Source of the DNA: JAVVEG01 sp032251455
GTDB lineage: Bacteria; Pseudomonadota; Gammaproteobacteria; Pseudomonadales; Pseudohongiellaceae
Length of the DNA stretch: 64,000 nucleotides
NCBI GenBank assembly: GCA_032251455.1
Contig: JAVVEG010000005.1
Coordinates: 1 to 64,000 of the forward strand
Direction of reading: 5' to 3'
Shown here: piece by piece, positions 43,580 to 52,494 of the stretch
How the letters are laid out: the number at the start of each line of letters is the position of its first letter
Numbering within the stretch: the stretch's first letter is position 1
Notes under the pieces: generated by a model
Told to the model about the DNA's origin: nothing
The model's database searches: none
What the model saw: the letters and a program-made list of their open reading frames with translations, nothing else
Made by a program: the position numbers and the translations under genes

Positions 43580-44548
43580 TTAACGGCCCGGACGAACCTG
43601 GTAAGCAACCGAAGCGGGGAGCGTTGAGCTCAAAATCAGACCATAGCTGAGATTTTCAAAAATGCGGTATACCATCAGCACCCCGACTTCCTGCCCGGGG
43701 ATGCCCACATTGCCCCGACCCAGCGGATTGCTGACCGTGCCCTCGGCCTCATGAATCGACAACAGATCACCAACCTTCAAGCCTTGCGTGCTGCCCAGGT
43801 CGATGACGACAGAGTCGAACTGCGCCGCCAGGCTGGATTCACCCAGCAGACCGATGATCTGCCCAGGCGCTTCAATCTGGGCCGGCACCGGGTAATAGGT
43901 GTGAACCAGGCTTTCGTTCACCCTGGGCAACAAGCGGTCACCCGCCTTGATTTCCACCGTATTACTGAGAATCCGAGCGGTTCTGACCTCATTGTCGGCG
44001 TCCTCCTTGCCTTTTGAGGCAGCTCCCGGAGCCGCTGATGAGACACTATTGGCAGCTGCGGGGACCAGGGTCGCCGCACCGACAGTCACCACCTCAAACC
44101 CGAGTGTATCTCCACTTTGTGGATGCACGTAGCTGTTGCCACTGCGGACAATGTCAAACCGGTTGATGTCTTCAGGCCAGATTCCGGATACATAGATTTC
44201 ATCGCCACTGCCAATGACCAGGTTGCGACCGGTTGCAGCCACTATCGCGGGCGCTGCCTCAAACTCTTCCTGGCTTACCAGGCGGTTGCCCAACAGGAAA
44301 TTTTCGATGCTGCCACGGCTGATTTCCGGCACCGATGCCGGCAGGGGGGTAACCCGGATACTCGGACTCAAACGGGTGATTGGCCGGTCCTCAGCCGATT
44401 GTGTCTGTGTTTGTGGCTGGGCCTGGAGCGGTGTCCAGGCAATCAAGGGCAGGGCCAGCAGTAAAGCCGCGCGCAGCGCTGAAGCCAATCGCAAAGACCA
44501 GGCGGTATATTGGCTGAATGACGAATCGAACATCTTTTGCCTTTTCAT
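43580..44548 (-). CDS. TsaP-like protein lacking the LysM domain
   Basis: Exported protein of 322 residues. Signal peptide about 1-43 (ends LQAQ). Residues 57-322 match the part of TsaP/PA0020-type proteins after LysM: LSPSIRVTPLP, QEEFEAAPAIVAATGRNLVIGSGDEIYV, IGLLGESSLAAQFDSVVIDLGSTQGLKVGDLLSI and ENLSYGLILSS. In relatives, a LysM domain (GDTLWDIS...) stands between signal and this part; here only about 15 Gln/Thr-rich residues do. TsaP anchors the type IV pilus secretin to peptidoglycan, so binding must differ. Its position between dprA and def is the conserved one. The start is ATG 44548 or 44533. Confidence 0.8.
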   Translation of the reverse strand: MKRQKMFDSSFSQYTAWSLRLASALRAALLLALPLIAWTPLQAQPQTQTQSAEDRPITRLSPSIRVTPLPASVPEISRGSIENFLLGNRLVSQEEFEAAPAIVAATGRNLVIGSGDEIYVSGIWPEDINRFDIVRSGNSYVHPQSGDTLGFEVVTVGAATLVPAAANSVSSAAPGAASKGKEDADNEVRTARILSNTVEIKAGDRLLPRVNESLVHTYYPVPAQIEAPGQIIGLLGESSLAAQFDSVVIDLGSTQGLKVGDLLSIHEAEGTVSNPLGRGNVGIPGQEVGVLMVYRIFENLSYGLILSSTLPASVAYQVRPGR

Positions 44549-44597
44549 TTTCAGGGTTCCAGAGTGGCTCCACAGTCATTATAGTGTAGCAATAAGG

Positions 44598-44603
44598 TAT
44601 AAT
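44598..44603 (+). promoter_or_regulatory. candidate -10 box of the def-fmt-rsmB-trkA operon
   Basis: TATAAT about 80 bases upstream of def, in the divergent gap with the TsaP-like gene. No clear -35 hexamer is found at proper spacing. Confidence 0.35.
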
Positions 44604-44683
44604 ATGCACCAAAAGCAGTTCACAGAATTGTGTTTTAATTCATCATCAACATTCACAGCAACTTTTGGGATGACTGAACCGAT

Positions 44684-45190
44684 ATGGCCAAGTTAGAAAT
44701 TCTGGAGTTCCCTGACCCCAGATTGCGCAAGAAAGCGGCGCCCGTGGCTGAAGTAAATGATGCCCTGCGGCGGGTGATCGACGACATGTTTGAAACCATG
44801 TACGAGGCCCCGGGCATAGGGCTGGCAGCAACCCAGGTGGATTTCCACAAACAACTGATCGTGATTGATGTTTCGGAAAACAAGGACACCCCTCTGGTGT
44901 TCATCAACCCGGAACTGGAAATCCTGGACCAGGAGCTGGCCGAATATGACGAGGGCTGCCTTTCCGTTCCCGGCTATTATGAAACGGTCTGCCGCCCGCG
45001 CAAGGTGCGGGTCAAGGCCCTGGACCGCGACGGCAATCCGTTCACGCTGGAAACAGAAGGGCTGCTGGCCACCTGCATCCAGCATGAATGCGATCACCTG
45101 CAAGGAAAACTGTTTGTGGATTACCTGAGCACGCTGAAACGGCAACGTATTCGCAGCAAACTGGAAAAACAACACAAGTTGTCCGCCTAA
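44684..45190 (+). CDS. def: peptide deformylase
   Basis: Metallo-deformylase of 168 residues that removes the N-formyl group from new proteins. All three motifs are present: GIGLAATQV, EGCLSVPG (metal Cys) and HECDHLQG (metal His pair and catalytic Glu). It starts the def-fmt-rsmB-trkA operon, ten bases before fmt. Confidence 0.97.
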   Translation: MAKLEILEFPDPRLRKKAAPVAEVNDALRRVIDDMFETMYEAPGIGLAATQVDFHKQLIVIDVSENKDTPLVFINPELEILDQELAEYDEGCLSVPGYYETVCRPRKVRVKALDRDGNPFTLETEGLLATCIQHECDHLQGKLFVDYLSTLKRQRIRSKLEKQHKLSA

Positions 45191-45200
45191 GGCCGCACTC

Positions 45201-46193
45201 ATGGAGCCGCTCAACCTTGTTTTTGCCGGAACCCCGGCGTTTGCTGCGGCTCATCTGCAGGCTCTGCTGGCAAGCAGACACAGACTGGTGGCCGTCTATA
45301 CTCAACCAGACCGCCCGGCAGGCCGCGGCAAACACCTGGTGGCAAGCCCGGTAAAGCAACTGGCCGAGGCCAATCAACTGCCGCTGGTGCAGGCACAATC
45401 CCTGCGCAGCGAAGCCGAACAGAAGAAACTGGCCGCGTTTGCTGCTGACCTGATGGTCGTGGTGGCCTACGGCCTGTTACTGCCCCCATCAATTCTTGCC
45501 ACCCCCCGTTTTGGCTGCATCAATGTCCATGCTTCCCTGTTGCCGCGCTGGCGAGGGGCCGCGCCGATAGAAAGAGCCTTGTTGGCCGGTGACCGCGAAA
45601 GCGGCATTACCATCATGCAGATGGATGCCGGGCTGGATACCGGGGATATGCTGTATCAAGCCCGCTTGCCCATCACTGCTGACATGGATCGGATTGCCCT
45701 GGAAAACGCCCTGACTGCGCTGGGTTGCCAGGCTTTGCTGCACAGCCTTGATCATTTCCATACTCTGCGTGAACAAGCCCGGCCGCAGGATGACAGCCTC
45801 AGTACCTATGCGGCCAAGCTGAAAAAGGAGGAGGCTCTGATCGACTGGTCGCAACCAGCGGCACAGATTGAACGACAGGTCAGGGCCGGTATCGGACGCA
45901 ACCCGGCTTACACCTTTTTCCAGGGTGAACGCCTGCGTATTCTGCAGGCCCAGGCGCATTCACAAACCCTGGCACACACTTTCGCCACCGCCGATACTGG
46001 CATTCCTGCTGGCGGCACCCTGCTGGCCTGTTCCCGTGAAGGTCTGCAAGTAGCCTGCGCCGATTCCACACTGCTGATACAGCAGGTTCAATTTCCGGGG
46101 AAGAACCCGGTGCGAATTCAGGATCTGCTGAATACCAACACGAATCGCTTTGCCGTTGCCAGCCGATTCCAGAGCGATGATACCCAGCCATGA
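45201..46193 (+). CDS. fmt: methionyl-tRNA formyltransferase
   Basis: Enzyme of 330 residues that formylates initiator Met-tRNA using 10-formyl-THF. It has VVVAYGLLLP, the catalytic HASLLPRWRGAAPI and GITIMQMDAGLDTGDML, with a C-terminal OB-like domain from about 210. It overlaps rsmB by four bases. Confidence 0.97.
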   Translation: MEPLNLVFAGTPAFAAAHLQALLASRHRLVAVYTQPDRPAGRGKHLVASPVKQLAEANQLPLVQAQSLRSEAEQKKLAAFAADLMVVVAYGLLLPPSILATPRFGCINVHASLLPRWRGAAPIERALLAGDRESGITIMQMDAGLDTGDMLYQARLPITADMDRIALENALTALGCQALLHSLDHFHTLREQARPQDDSLSTYAAKLKKEEALIDWSQPAAQIERQVRAGIGRNPAYTFFQGERLRILQAQAHSQTLAHTFATADTGIPAGGTLLACSREGLQVACADSTLLIQQVQFPGKNPVRIQDLLNTNTNRFAVASRFQSDDTQP

Positions 46194-47488
46194 AAACCAC
46201 CGATGTGCGGGCCAGGGCCGCCAGACTGTTGAGCCAGCTTCTTTCGCATCAAGGTTCGCTGGCCAGCCTGGCCGCCGAGATTGACAGTATTCCAGAGCGG
46301 GCCTTGCTGCGCGAGATGTGCTTCGGGACCTGTCGCTGGTATTTCCAGCTTGCTTTTTTTGCTCAACAACTGTTGCAAAAACCCCTGAAAAGCAAAGACC
46401 AGGATATCCATGCGCTGCTGTTGATCGGTCTTTATCAACTGCACTTCCTGCGGGTGCCGGATTACGCCGTGGTCAACGAGACGGTTGCGGCCTGTACTGC
46501 ACTGAAAAAACCCTGGGCGCGAGCCCTGGTCAACGCCGTACTGCGTAATTTTCTGCGCCAGCAACAGCAACTGGTCCACGCTGCCGAGCAGCAGGACAGC
46601 ACTCGCTTCGCCCATCCGCCGTGGTTAATCAGCCAATTGCGCCAGGCCTGGCCGGACTGCTGGCAACAGATTCTGACCGCCAATAACCAGCACCCGCCAA
46701 TGACCTTGCGCAGCAACCGGCAACACACTTCCCGCGAGGCTTATCTGCAGGCTCTGCGTGCACAGGGTATCGATTGTCAAGCCGGTACTCTGGCCGCGAC
46801 GTCCATATTCCTGGATGAACCGCTTGCCGTAGAGCAGTTGCCTGCTTTCGAGGTAGGGGCCGTCAGTATCCAGGATGAAGCCTCGCAACTGATTCCAGAG
46901 CTGCTGCTCTTGCAGGCCGGGCAGCGTATTCTGGATGCCTGTGCCGCCCCTGGCGGGAAGACCGCAGCCATTCTTGAACAGGAACCCGGGGTCGACCTGC
47001 TGGCCCTGGAGCTGGAGCCAAAACGACTGCCCCGGATCGAACAGAACCTTTCCCGGCTGGGTCTGTGGGCAGACATCCGCCAGGCGGATGCCGGTGCGCC
47101 GGAGCAATGGTGGGATGGCCGGGGGTTTGATCGCATCCTGCTCGACGCTCCCTGTTCGGCAACCGGCATCATCCGGCGACAACCCGATATCAAGATTCTG
47201 CGCCGGGAAACCGACATTCCCGGGCTGCTTGCCCAGCAGCAACGTCTGCTGCAAAAACTGTGGCCATGCCTTAACCCCGGTGGATTGATGTTGTACTCTA
47301 CCTGCTCGATACTGCCCGCAGAAAACAGCGTCTTGCTGCAGGGCTTTGTGGCAGCACATGATGATGCCAAAGAAGAAGCCATTGTCGCCCCATGGGGAGT
47401 AGAATGTGGCATCGGGCGCCAGCTGCTGCCGACAGAGCACGGTCCAGACGGATTTTATTTTGCCAGATTACGGAAAAGGGAGCGCTAG
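46190..47488 (+). CDS. rsmB: 16S rRNA m5C967 methyltransferase RsmB
   Basis: Methyltransferase of 432 residues. N-terminal NusB-like domain (about 1-140), then a SAM-binding Rossmann fold with LDACAAPGGKT, the cysteine loops DAPCSATGIIRRQPDIK and STCSI that carry the two catalytic cysteines. It lies between fmt and trkA as in many gammaproteobacteria. Confidence 0.96.
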   Translation: MKTTDVRARAARLLSQLLSHQGSLASLAAEIDSIPERALLREMCFGTCRWYFQLAFFAQQLLQKPLKSKDQDIHALLLIGLYQLHFLRVPDYAVVNETVAACTALKKPWARALVNAVLRNFLRQQQQLVHAAEQQDSTRFAHPPWLISQLRQAWPDCWQQILTANNQHPPMTLRSNRQHTSREAYLQALRAQGIDCQAGTLAATSIFLDEPLAVEQLPAFEVGAVSIQDEASQLIPELLLLQAGQRILDACAAPGGKTAAILEQEPGVDLLALELEPKRLPRIEQNLSRLGLWADIRQADAGAPEQWWDGRGFDRILLDAPCSATGIIRRQPDIKILRRETDIPGLLAQQQRLLQKLWPCLNPGGLMLYSTCSILPAENSVLLQGFVAAHDDAKEEAIVAPWGVECGIGRQLLPTEHGPDGFYFARLRKRER

Positions 47489-47496
47489 CCGCCGCC

Positions 47497-48870
47497 ATGA
47501 AAATTCTGATTCTCGGGGCCAATCAGGTCAGTGTGTCACTGGCGGAGAACCTGGCCAGCGAAGCCAACGATATCACCGTCATCGATCCGGACCCGGAACT
47601 GCTGCGCGACATGAAAGACCGCATGGATGTCGGCATTACCGTGGGTTGGCCTTCCCATCCTGATGTATTGATTGCTGCCGGTGCAGAGGATGCTGATATG
47701 ATCCTCGCAGTTTCGGAAAATGATGAAGTCAATATGGTGGCCTGCCAGATTGCCTTTACCCTGTTCAAGACCCCCAAGAAAATCTGCCGCCTGCGCTCCG
47801 GCTCCTACCTGGCCGCTGAGGGCCTGTTCTCGCCGGAAGGCATTGCCGTGGACCTGGTCATCAGCCCTGAGCACCTGGTCTCCAACTATATCGCCCGCCT
47901 GATTGACCTTCCTGGCTCCCTGCAGGTGCTGGATTTTGCTGACGGCAGGGTGCAGCTTGTTGCCGTTCGCGCCTATTATGGCGGGCCGCTGGTAGGCCAG
48001 GAAATCCGCTTGTTGCGCGAACACATGCCTGCTATCGATACCCGTGTGGCGGCCATCTTCCGGCGCAACAGGCCAATCATTCCCGAAGGATCCACCGTCA
48101 TTGAAGCTGATGACGAGGTCTTCTTTATTGCCGCCCAGGAAAATATCCGCGCGGTGATTGGTGAGCTGCGGCGCCTGGATAAACCTTACAAACGCCTGCT
48201 GATTGCCGGTGGTGGCAATATCGGTGCCCGTCTGGCCGAGGCCATCGAATCACGCTATCAGGTCAAGATCATCGAGCGCAATCCGGCACGCTGCGCCTAC
48301 CTGGCCGAGCGCCTGAACAAAGCCATCGTGCTCAATGGCGAGTCCTCGGACCAGGAGCTGCTGCAAGAAGAGAACATCGAACAGACCGACGTTTTCCTGG
48401 CCCTGACCAATGATGACGAAGCCAATATCATGTCCTCAATGCTGGCCAAACGCCTGGGGGCGCGCAAGGTGATGACCCTCATCAACAATCCGGCCTATGT
48501 GGACCTGGTGCAGGGCGGGGAGATCGATATTGCCATCTCCCCCCAGCTGGCCACCATCGGCACCTTGCTGGCGCATGTCAGAAAGGGTGATATTGTGAAC
48601 GTTCACTCACTGCGCCGTGGTGCAGCCGAGGCACTGGAAGCGGTCGCACATGGTGACCGGCAGTCCTCCAAGGTGATCGGCAAGACCCTGGAAAATATCG
48701 ATCTGCCCCAGGGCACCACCATCGGCGCCATTGTGCGAGCCAACGAGGTGTTGATCGCGCATGACGATATCGTCATCGAACCGGAAGACCATGTTATTCT
48801 CTTCCTGGTCGACAAAAAACGCATTCCTGAAGTAGAGCGCCTGTTCCAGGTTGGCTTCTCTTTTTTCTAG
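47497..48870 (+). CDS. trkA: Trk potassium uptake regulatory protein TrkA
   Basis: Cytoplasmic regulator of 457 residues with two tandem RCK_N (Rossmann, NAD-binding) and RCK_C modules. The first begins KILILGANQVSVSLAENL, the second LLIAGGGNIGARLAEAIE near 233. It gates TrkH/TrkG channels, which are not in this window. The start at 47497 follows AAAAGGGA; the longer frame lies inside rsmB. Confidence 0.96.
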   Translation: MKILILGANQVSVSLAENLASEANDITVIDPDPELLRDMKDRMDVGITVGWPSHPDVLIAAGAEDADMILAVSENDEVNMVACQIAFTLFKTPKKICRLRSGSYLAAEGLFSPEGIAVDLVISPEHLVSNYIARLIDLPGSLQVLDFADGRVQLVAVRAYYGGPLVGQEIRLLREHMPAIDTRVAAIFRRNRPIIPEGSTVIEADDEVFFIAAQENIRAVIGELRRLDKPYKRLLIAGGGNIGARLAEAIESRYQVKIIERNPARCAYLAERLNKAIVLNGESSDQELLQEENIEQTDVFLALTNDDEANIMSSMLAKRLGARKVMTLINNPAYVDLVQGGEIDIAISPQLATIGTLLAHVRKGDIVNVHSLRRGAAEALEAVAHGDRQSSKVIGKTLENIDLPQGTTIGAIVRANEVLIAHDDIVIEPEDHVILFLVDKKRIPEVERLFQVGFSFF

Positions 48871-48968
48871 TCAGTTTCCGGTCAAGCGGAATTCCAGACA
48901 GCAGGACCCGACCTTTCCAGGCCTCAAAATTTAATCTACAGCTATCTGGCAAACCCAGGAGGTTCTGT

Positions 48969-49694
48969 ATGACCAATCACACCAAACGCACTTTTCTGAA
49001 ATCCGCAGCACTGGGCGCAATGGCCTTGCCTGCTTTGGCGTCAATGCCCGCCTGGGGTCAACAACGGGCACAGGTGCCGGATGCGTTCCAGAGCAATCTG
49101 GAATTAAAACCCCTGCCCTTTGATCCATCTCAACTCGATGGCCTGTCGGAAGGTCTTATCCTGTCCCACTGGCAGAACAATTACGGCGGTTCCGTGCGCG
49201 CCTTGAATACGATCAAACAGCGTCTGCAAACGGCACTGGCAGATGATGACCTGCCCGCTTTCGTCTATAACGATTTGAAGCGTGAGCATCTGATGCGCAC
49301 CGGTTCCGTGGTTTTACATGAATATTATTTCGACAATATGGCTGCGCCCGGCAGCCGTGACGGGGAGCTGGACCGGGAACTGGCCCGCGCTTTCGGCAGC
49401 ACACAAAACTGGGAAAAGGAGTTCCGCAGGATCGGTGCCGGACTGGGCGGCGGCTCCGGCTGGGTAATGCTGGCGTGGAATGTTCATGCGCAAACCCTGG
49501 AAAATTACTGGATGTGGGATCACATGCACGCCCCGGCAGCGTCAATCCCCCTCCTGGTCATGGACATGTATGAACATTCCTACCACATGGATTTCGGAGC
49601 AGCCACGGGGCAATACCTGGATGCCTTTTTCAGAAACATCAACTGGGCCGTGGTCGCAGAAAGATTGGGCAGGGCTGTCGAGGGCAGGGTGTAA
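48969..49694 (+). CDS. Tat-exported Fe/Mn superoxide dismutase family protein
   Basis: Protein of 241 residues. The N-terminus TKRTFLKSAALGAMALPALA is a Tat-type signal with Lys-Arg in place of Arg-Arg, with likely cleavage near AWGQ (28-31). The mature part is an Fe/Mn superoxide dismutase with the four metal ligands H67 (LSHWQ), H117 (VLHEYYF), D199 and H203 (DMYEHSYH). A folded, metal-loaded enzyme crossing by Tat would protect the periplasm from superoxide. AGGAGG precedes the ATG. The next gene begins 28 bases later but is a remnant. Confidence 0.85.
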   Translation: MTNHTKRTFLKSAALGAMALPALASMPAWGQQRAQVPDAFQSNLELKPLPFDPSQLDGLSEGLILSHWQNNYGGSVRALNTIKQRLQTALADDDLPAFVYNDLKREHLMRTGSVVLHEYYFDNMAAPGSRDGELDRELARAFGSTQNWEKEFRRIGAGLGGGSGWVMLAWNVHAQTLENYWMWDHMHAPAASIPLLVMDMYEHSYHMDFGAATGQYLDAFFRNINWAVVAERLGRAVEGRV

Positions 49695-49722
49695 TTCTTT
49701 TACCCCATCTGCGGTTCCGGCC

Positions 49723-50427
49723 ATGATCAGCCTTTTCCGACAATGGAAAAGCAATACGCCTGTTTCGGCATCCATCCGGCCAGGCTTTTGCGTTTTCTGC
49801 TCATTGACGTTTATCGTCATTCTGATTCTCGCCTTCCCCGCCTCGGTGCTGGCGCAGGCTGACGCTGCACCCAATGACATTGCCGTCGGTTCCTTCGCCT
49901 CCCCCGTCACCGGCAACAACGAATCCATCACCTTCGAGGCCCGTTTTTTCACGCCTTACAATCCCGTTACCGCGCTGGATATGGTCGAACAAGTGCCTGG
50001 CTTTACTTTGGAAGAAGGTGGGCAACTGCGGGGCTTTGGCGGCACCGCTGGCAATATTCTCATCAACGGGGAGCGTCCCAGCACCAAGAATGACAGCGCA
50101 GGGGAGATTCTTGGCCGCATTCCGGCATCCGCCGTTTCGCGCATCGACCTGATCCGCGGCGAGACAGGCGGGCTTGATCTGCGCGGCCAGGCAGTAGCCG
50201 TCAATGTCATTCTTGGCGAGGATGTGGATGCATTGCGCTGGGAGATAAAGGGGCGCACCACGGAAAACACCGATACCGTGAATCCGGCCGGCAGCGTGTC
50301 AAAAACGGGGCGCTGGGGAGCAACCCGGTACACCTTGGGGATAGCCGGTGGGGAGGACCGGTTTCAGCAACCGCGGGGAGTCGAGCGCTTAATGATAGCG
50401 GGGGAGCTTCCGTGGAGCTTTCGGTAA
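49723..50427 (+). pseudogene. TonB-dependent receptor remnant (plug domain only)
   Basis: The frame of 234 residues has a signal segment (about 24-44), then a TonB-receptor plug: DMVEQVPGFTLEEGGQLRGFGG, ILINGERPSTKND and IDLIRGETGGLDLRGQAVAVNVIL. It stops at the point where the 22-strand barrel should start, about 50 bases before the convergent acyltransferase gene. Full receptors have about 650-800 residues. No barrel pieces are seen in other frames, so the rest has been deleted. It may be expressed, but it cannot form a receptor. Confidence 0.75.
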
Positions 50428-50483
50428 CGGGAGACTTCTGAGAGTATGGGTGGCTGGAAATAAAAAGAGGGGTGCGACAGCCG

Positions 50484-51368
50484 TCAACTCCCCCGGGCAT
50501 ACAGGCGCCGCGCATCGCCTTCTGGTCTTTCCTTGAAGCGTTTGTATTCCCACTGGTACTGTGCGGGAGCTTCCCTTACACATTTTTCCACACTGCGGTT
50601 CAGGGCTGTGGCTGCCCGCACGGGGTCCTGATCATCGATCCCGGGCTCAGCCGGCAGGAAGACCATTTCAAAACCGACACTGCCAGGCAGCCTGCGGACA
50701 TAACCACAAACTACACTGGCACCGGTTCTGGCTGCCAGCTTGGGCACCAGCGTCATGGTCAGGGCATCCACGCCAAAGAAGGGAGCAAAAACCCCGCTGC
50801 CGCGTTCAGGTTGCTGATCCGGCAGGATGCCAACCATTTCGCCTGCCTTCAGCGCCTTGAGCAATAACATGACACCTTGTTTGTTGGTGGGAACCAGCGT
50901 GGCACCACTCCGTGAGCGGAACCCCTTTATCGCCTCCCCCAAAGCATGCTGCTTGGGTGGTTTGTATAAAGAGGTAATATTGCCGTAGCGGGTTATATTG
51001 AGGCCAAAAAGCTCCCAACTGCCCAGGTGGGGTACTATCAGTATCACCCCTTTACCCGTGTTCAAGGCAGACTCCAGCAGTTCTCCTCCCCTGACTGCCA
51101 CCACCAGTTTGCTCATCCTGTTACAGGGTGCCAGCCAGGTTTTACCCAGCTCCAGGGCAGTCCTGGCGGTCTCGGTCAGGCTCTTCCGGGCCAGACGATT
51201 GCGCTCGGTGACAGTCATCTCCGGGAAACACAGGGTGAGATTGCACAGGGTGATCCAGCGAAACTTGTTCGGCAACAGGAACAGCCCCCAGCCAGCCAGA
51301 TACCCCAGGCAATGGAGCAACCACAAAGGCAGAAACCGCAGCAACAGCAAGATCGCTTTCAAGAGCAT
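50484..51368 (-). CDS. lipid A acyltransferase, LpxL/HtrB family
   Basis: Membrane-anchored acyltransferase of 294 residues. One N-terminal hydrophobic segment (about 5-32), catalytic H-x4-E in VPHLGSWELFG, then GILPDQQPERGSGVF typical of LpxL/LpxM. It transfers a secondary acyl chain to the lipid A precursor at the inner membrane. It corresponds to PA0011 by position near glyQ. Which acyl chain it adds cannot be told. Confidence 0.92.
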   Translation of the reverse strand: MLLKAILLLLRFLPLWLLHCLGYLAGWGLFLLPNKFRWITLCNLTLCFPEMTVTERNRLARKSLTETARTALELGKTWLAPCNRMSKLVVAVRGGELLESALNTGKGVILIVPHLGSWELFGLNITRYGNITSLYKPPKQHALGEAIKGFRSRSGATLVPTNKQGVMLLLKALKAGEMVGILPDQQPERGSGVFAPFFGVDALTMTLVPKLAARTGASVVCGYVRRLPGSVGFEMVFLPAEPGIDDQDPVRAATALNRSVEKCVREAPAQYQWEYKRFKERPEGDARRLYARGS

Positions 51369-51525
51369 TAAATCGAAGGTTTTGATAGGCCAGCCCCCCT
51401 GGCTTGTTTTTGAGGCGCATGGATTCTACCTCAGCGCGGTGGCACAACGGTAGCACAGGTGTGGATATTAGCCGTGTAATCGCGGATAATCGTCGCTTTT
51501 CACAGCTGATTATCCCGGAGCCATT

Positions 51526-52485
51526 TTGTCTGCCGCCGCTTCCTCTCCCGATCTGAAAACCTTTCAAGGACTGATTCTCGCCCTGCAACAATTCTGGGCC
51601 GATCGCGGTTGTGTGTTGATGCAGCCTCTGGATATCGAAGTGGGAGCCGGCACCTTTCATCCAGCCACCTTTTTGCGCGCCATTGGCCCGGAAAGCTGGA
51701 ATACCGCCTATGTGCAACCCAGCCGACGTCCCACTGACGGCCGCTATGGTGAAAATCCAAACCGCTTGCAGCATTATTATCAGTTTCAGGTAATCCTCAA
51801 GCCATCCCCGCCCGATATTCAGGAATTGTACCTGGCCTCGCTGGAGCATCTGGGCATCAATCCGCTGATTCATGACATCCGCTTTGTCGAGGACAACTGG
51901 GAATCCCCCACACTGGGCGCCTGGGGGCTGGGCTGGGAAGTCTGGCTCAATGGCATGGAAGTGACGCAGTTTACCTATTTCCAGCAGGTGGGCGGCCTGG
52001 AATGTTATCCGGTGAGCGGCGAGATCACTTACGGAATTGAACGCATCGCCATGTACCTGCAGGGTGTGGACAGTATCTATGACATCGTCTGGACCGAAGG
52101 CCCGGACGGCATAGTGACCTATGGCGATGTGTTCCGGCAGAACGAAGTGGAAATGTCAGCCTATAATTTTGAATTGGCCGATACCGACATCCTGTTTCGC
52201 AATTTCAATGACTGCGAACAGCAATGCCAGCTGCTCATCGAGAAAGGATTTGCCCTGCCGGCTTATGAGCAGGTATTGAAAGCCTCGCATTATTTCAATC
52301 TGCTGGATGCCCGCCATGCCATCTCGGTGACCGAACGGCAACGCTATATCCTGCGGGTGCGCACCTTGTCCCGGCTGGTCGCAGAGGCCTATTACAACAG
52401 CCGTCGCGCCCTGGGTTTTCCACTTGCAAGCAAGGCACTGCGAACCGAAATTCTGGGCACTGAAGCCACCGATCACAATCTCTGA
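51526..52485 (+). CDS. glyQ: glycyl-tRNA synthetase alpha subunit
   Basis: Catalytic class II subunit of 319 residues: TFQGLILALQQFWADRGC, AYVQPSRRPTDGRYGENPNR, WLNGMEVTQFTYFQQVGG. The start is TTG 51526 with GGAG close upstream. The beta-subunit gene follows after nine bases. Confidence 0.96.
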   Translation: MSAAASSPDLKTFQGLILALQQFWADRGCVLMQPLDIEVGAGTFHPATFLRAIGPESWNTAYVQPSRRPTDGRYGENPNRLQHYYQFQVILKPSPPDIQELYLASLEHLGINPLIHDIRFVEDNWESPTLGAWGLGWEVWLNGMEVTQFTYFQQVGGLECYPVSGEITYGIERIAMYLQGVDSIYDIVWTEGPDGIVTYGDVFRQNEVEMSAYNFELADTDILFRNFNDCEQQCQLLIEKGFALPAYEQVLKASHYFNLLDARHAISVTERQRYILRVRTLSRLVAEAYYNSRRALGFPLASKALRTEILGTEATDHNL

Positions 52486-52494
52486 CAGGACATC

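Noticed and set aside
48880..48900. TTCCG-N6-CGGAA after trkA as a terminator
   Set aside because: Only five pairs and no T-run follows.
51430..51455. Stretch resembling a tRNA D-arm region (GGTGGCACAACGGTAGCAC)
   Set aside because: No acceptor stem, anticodon arm or T-arm can be folded around it.
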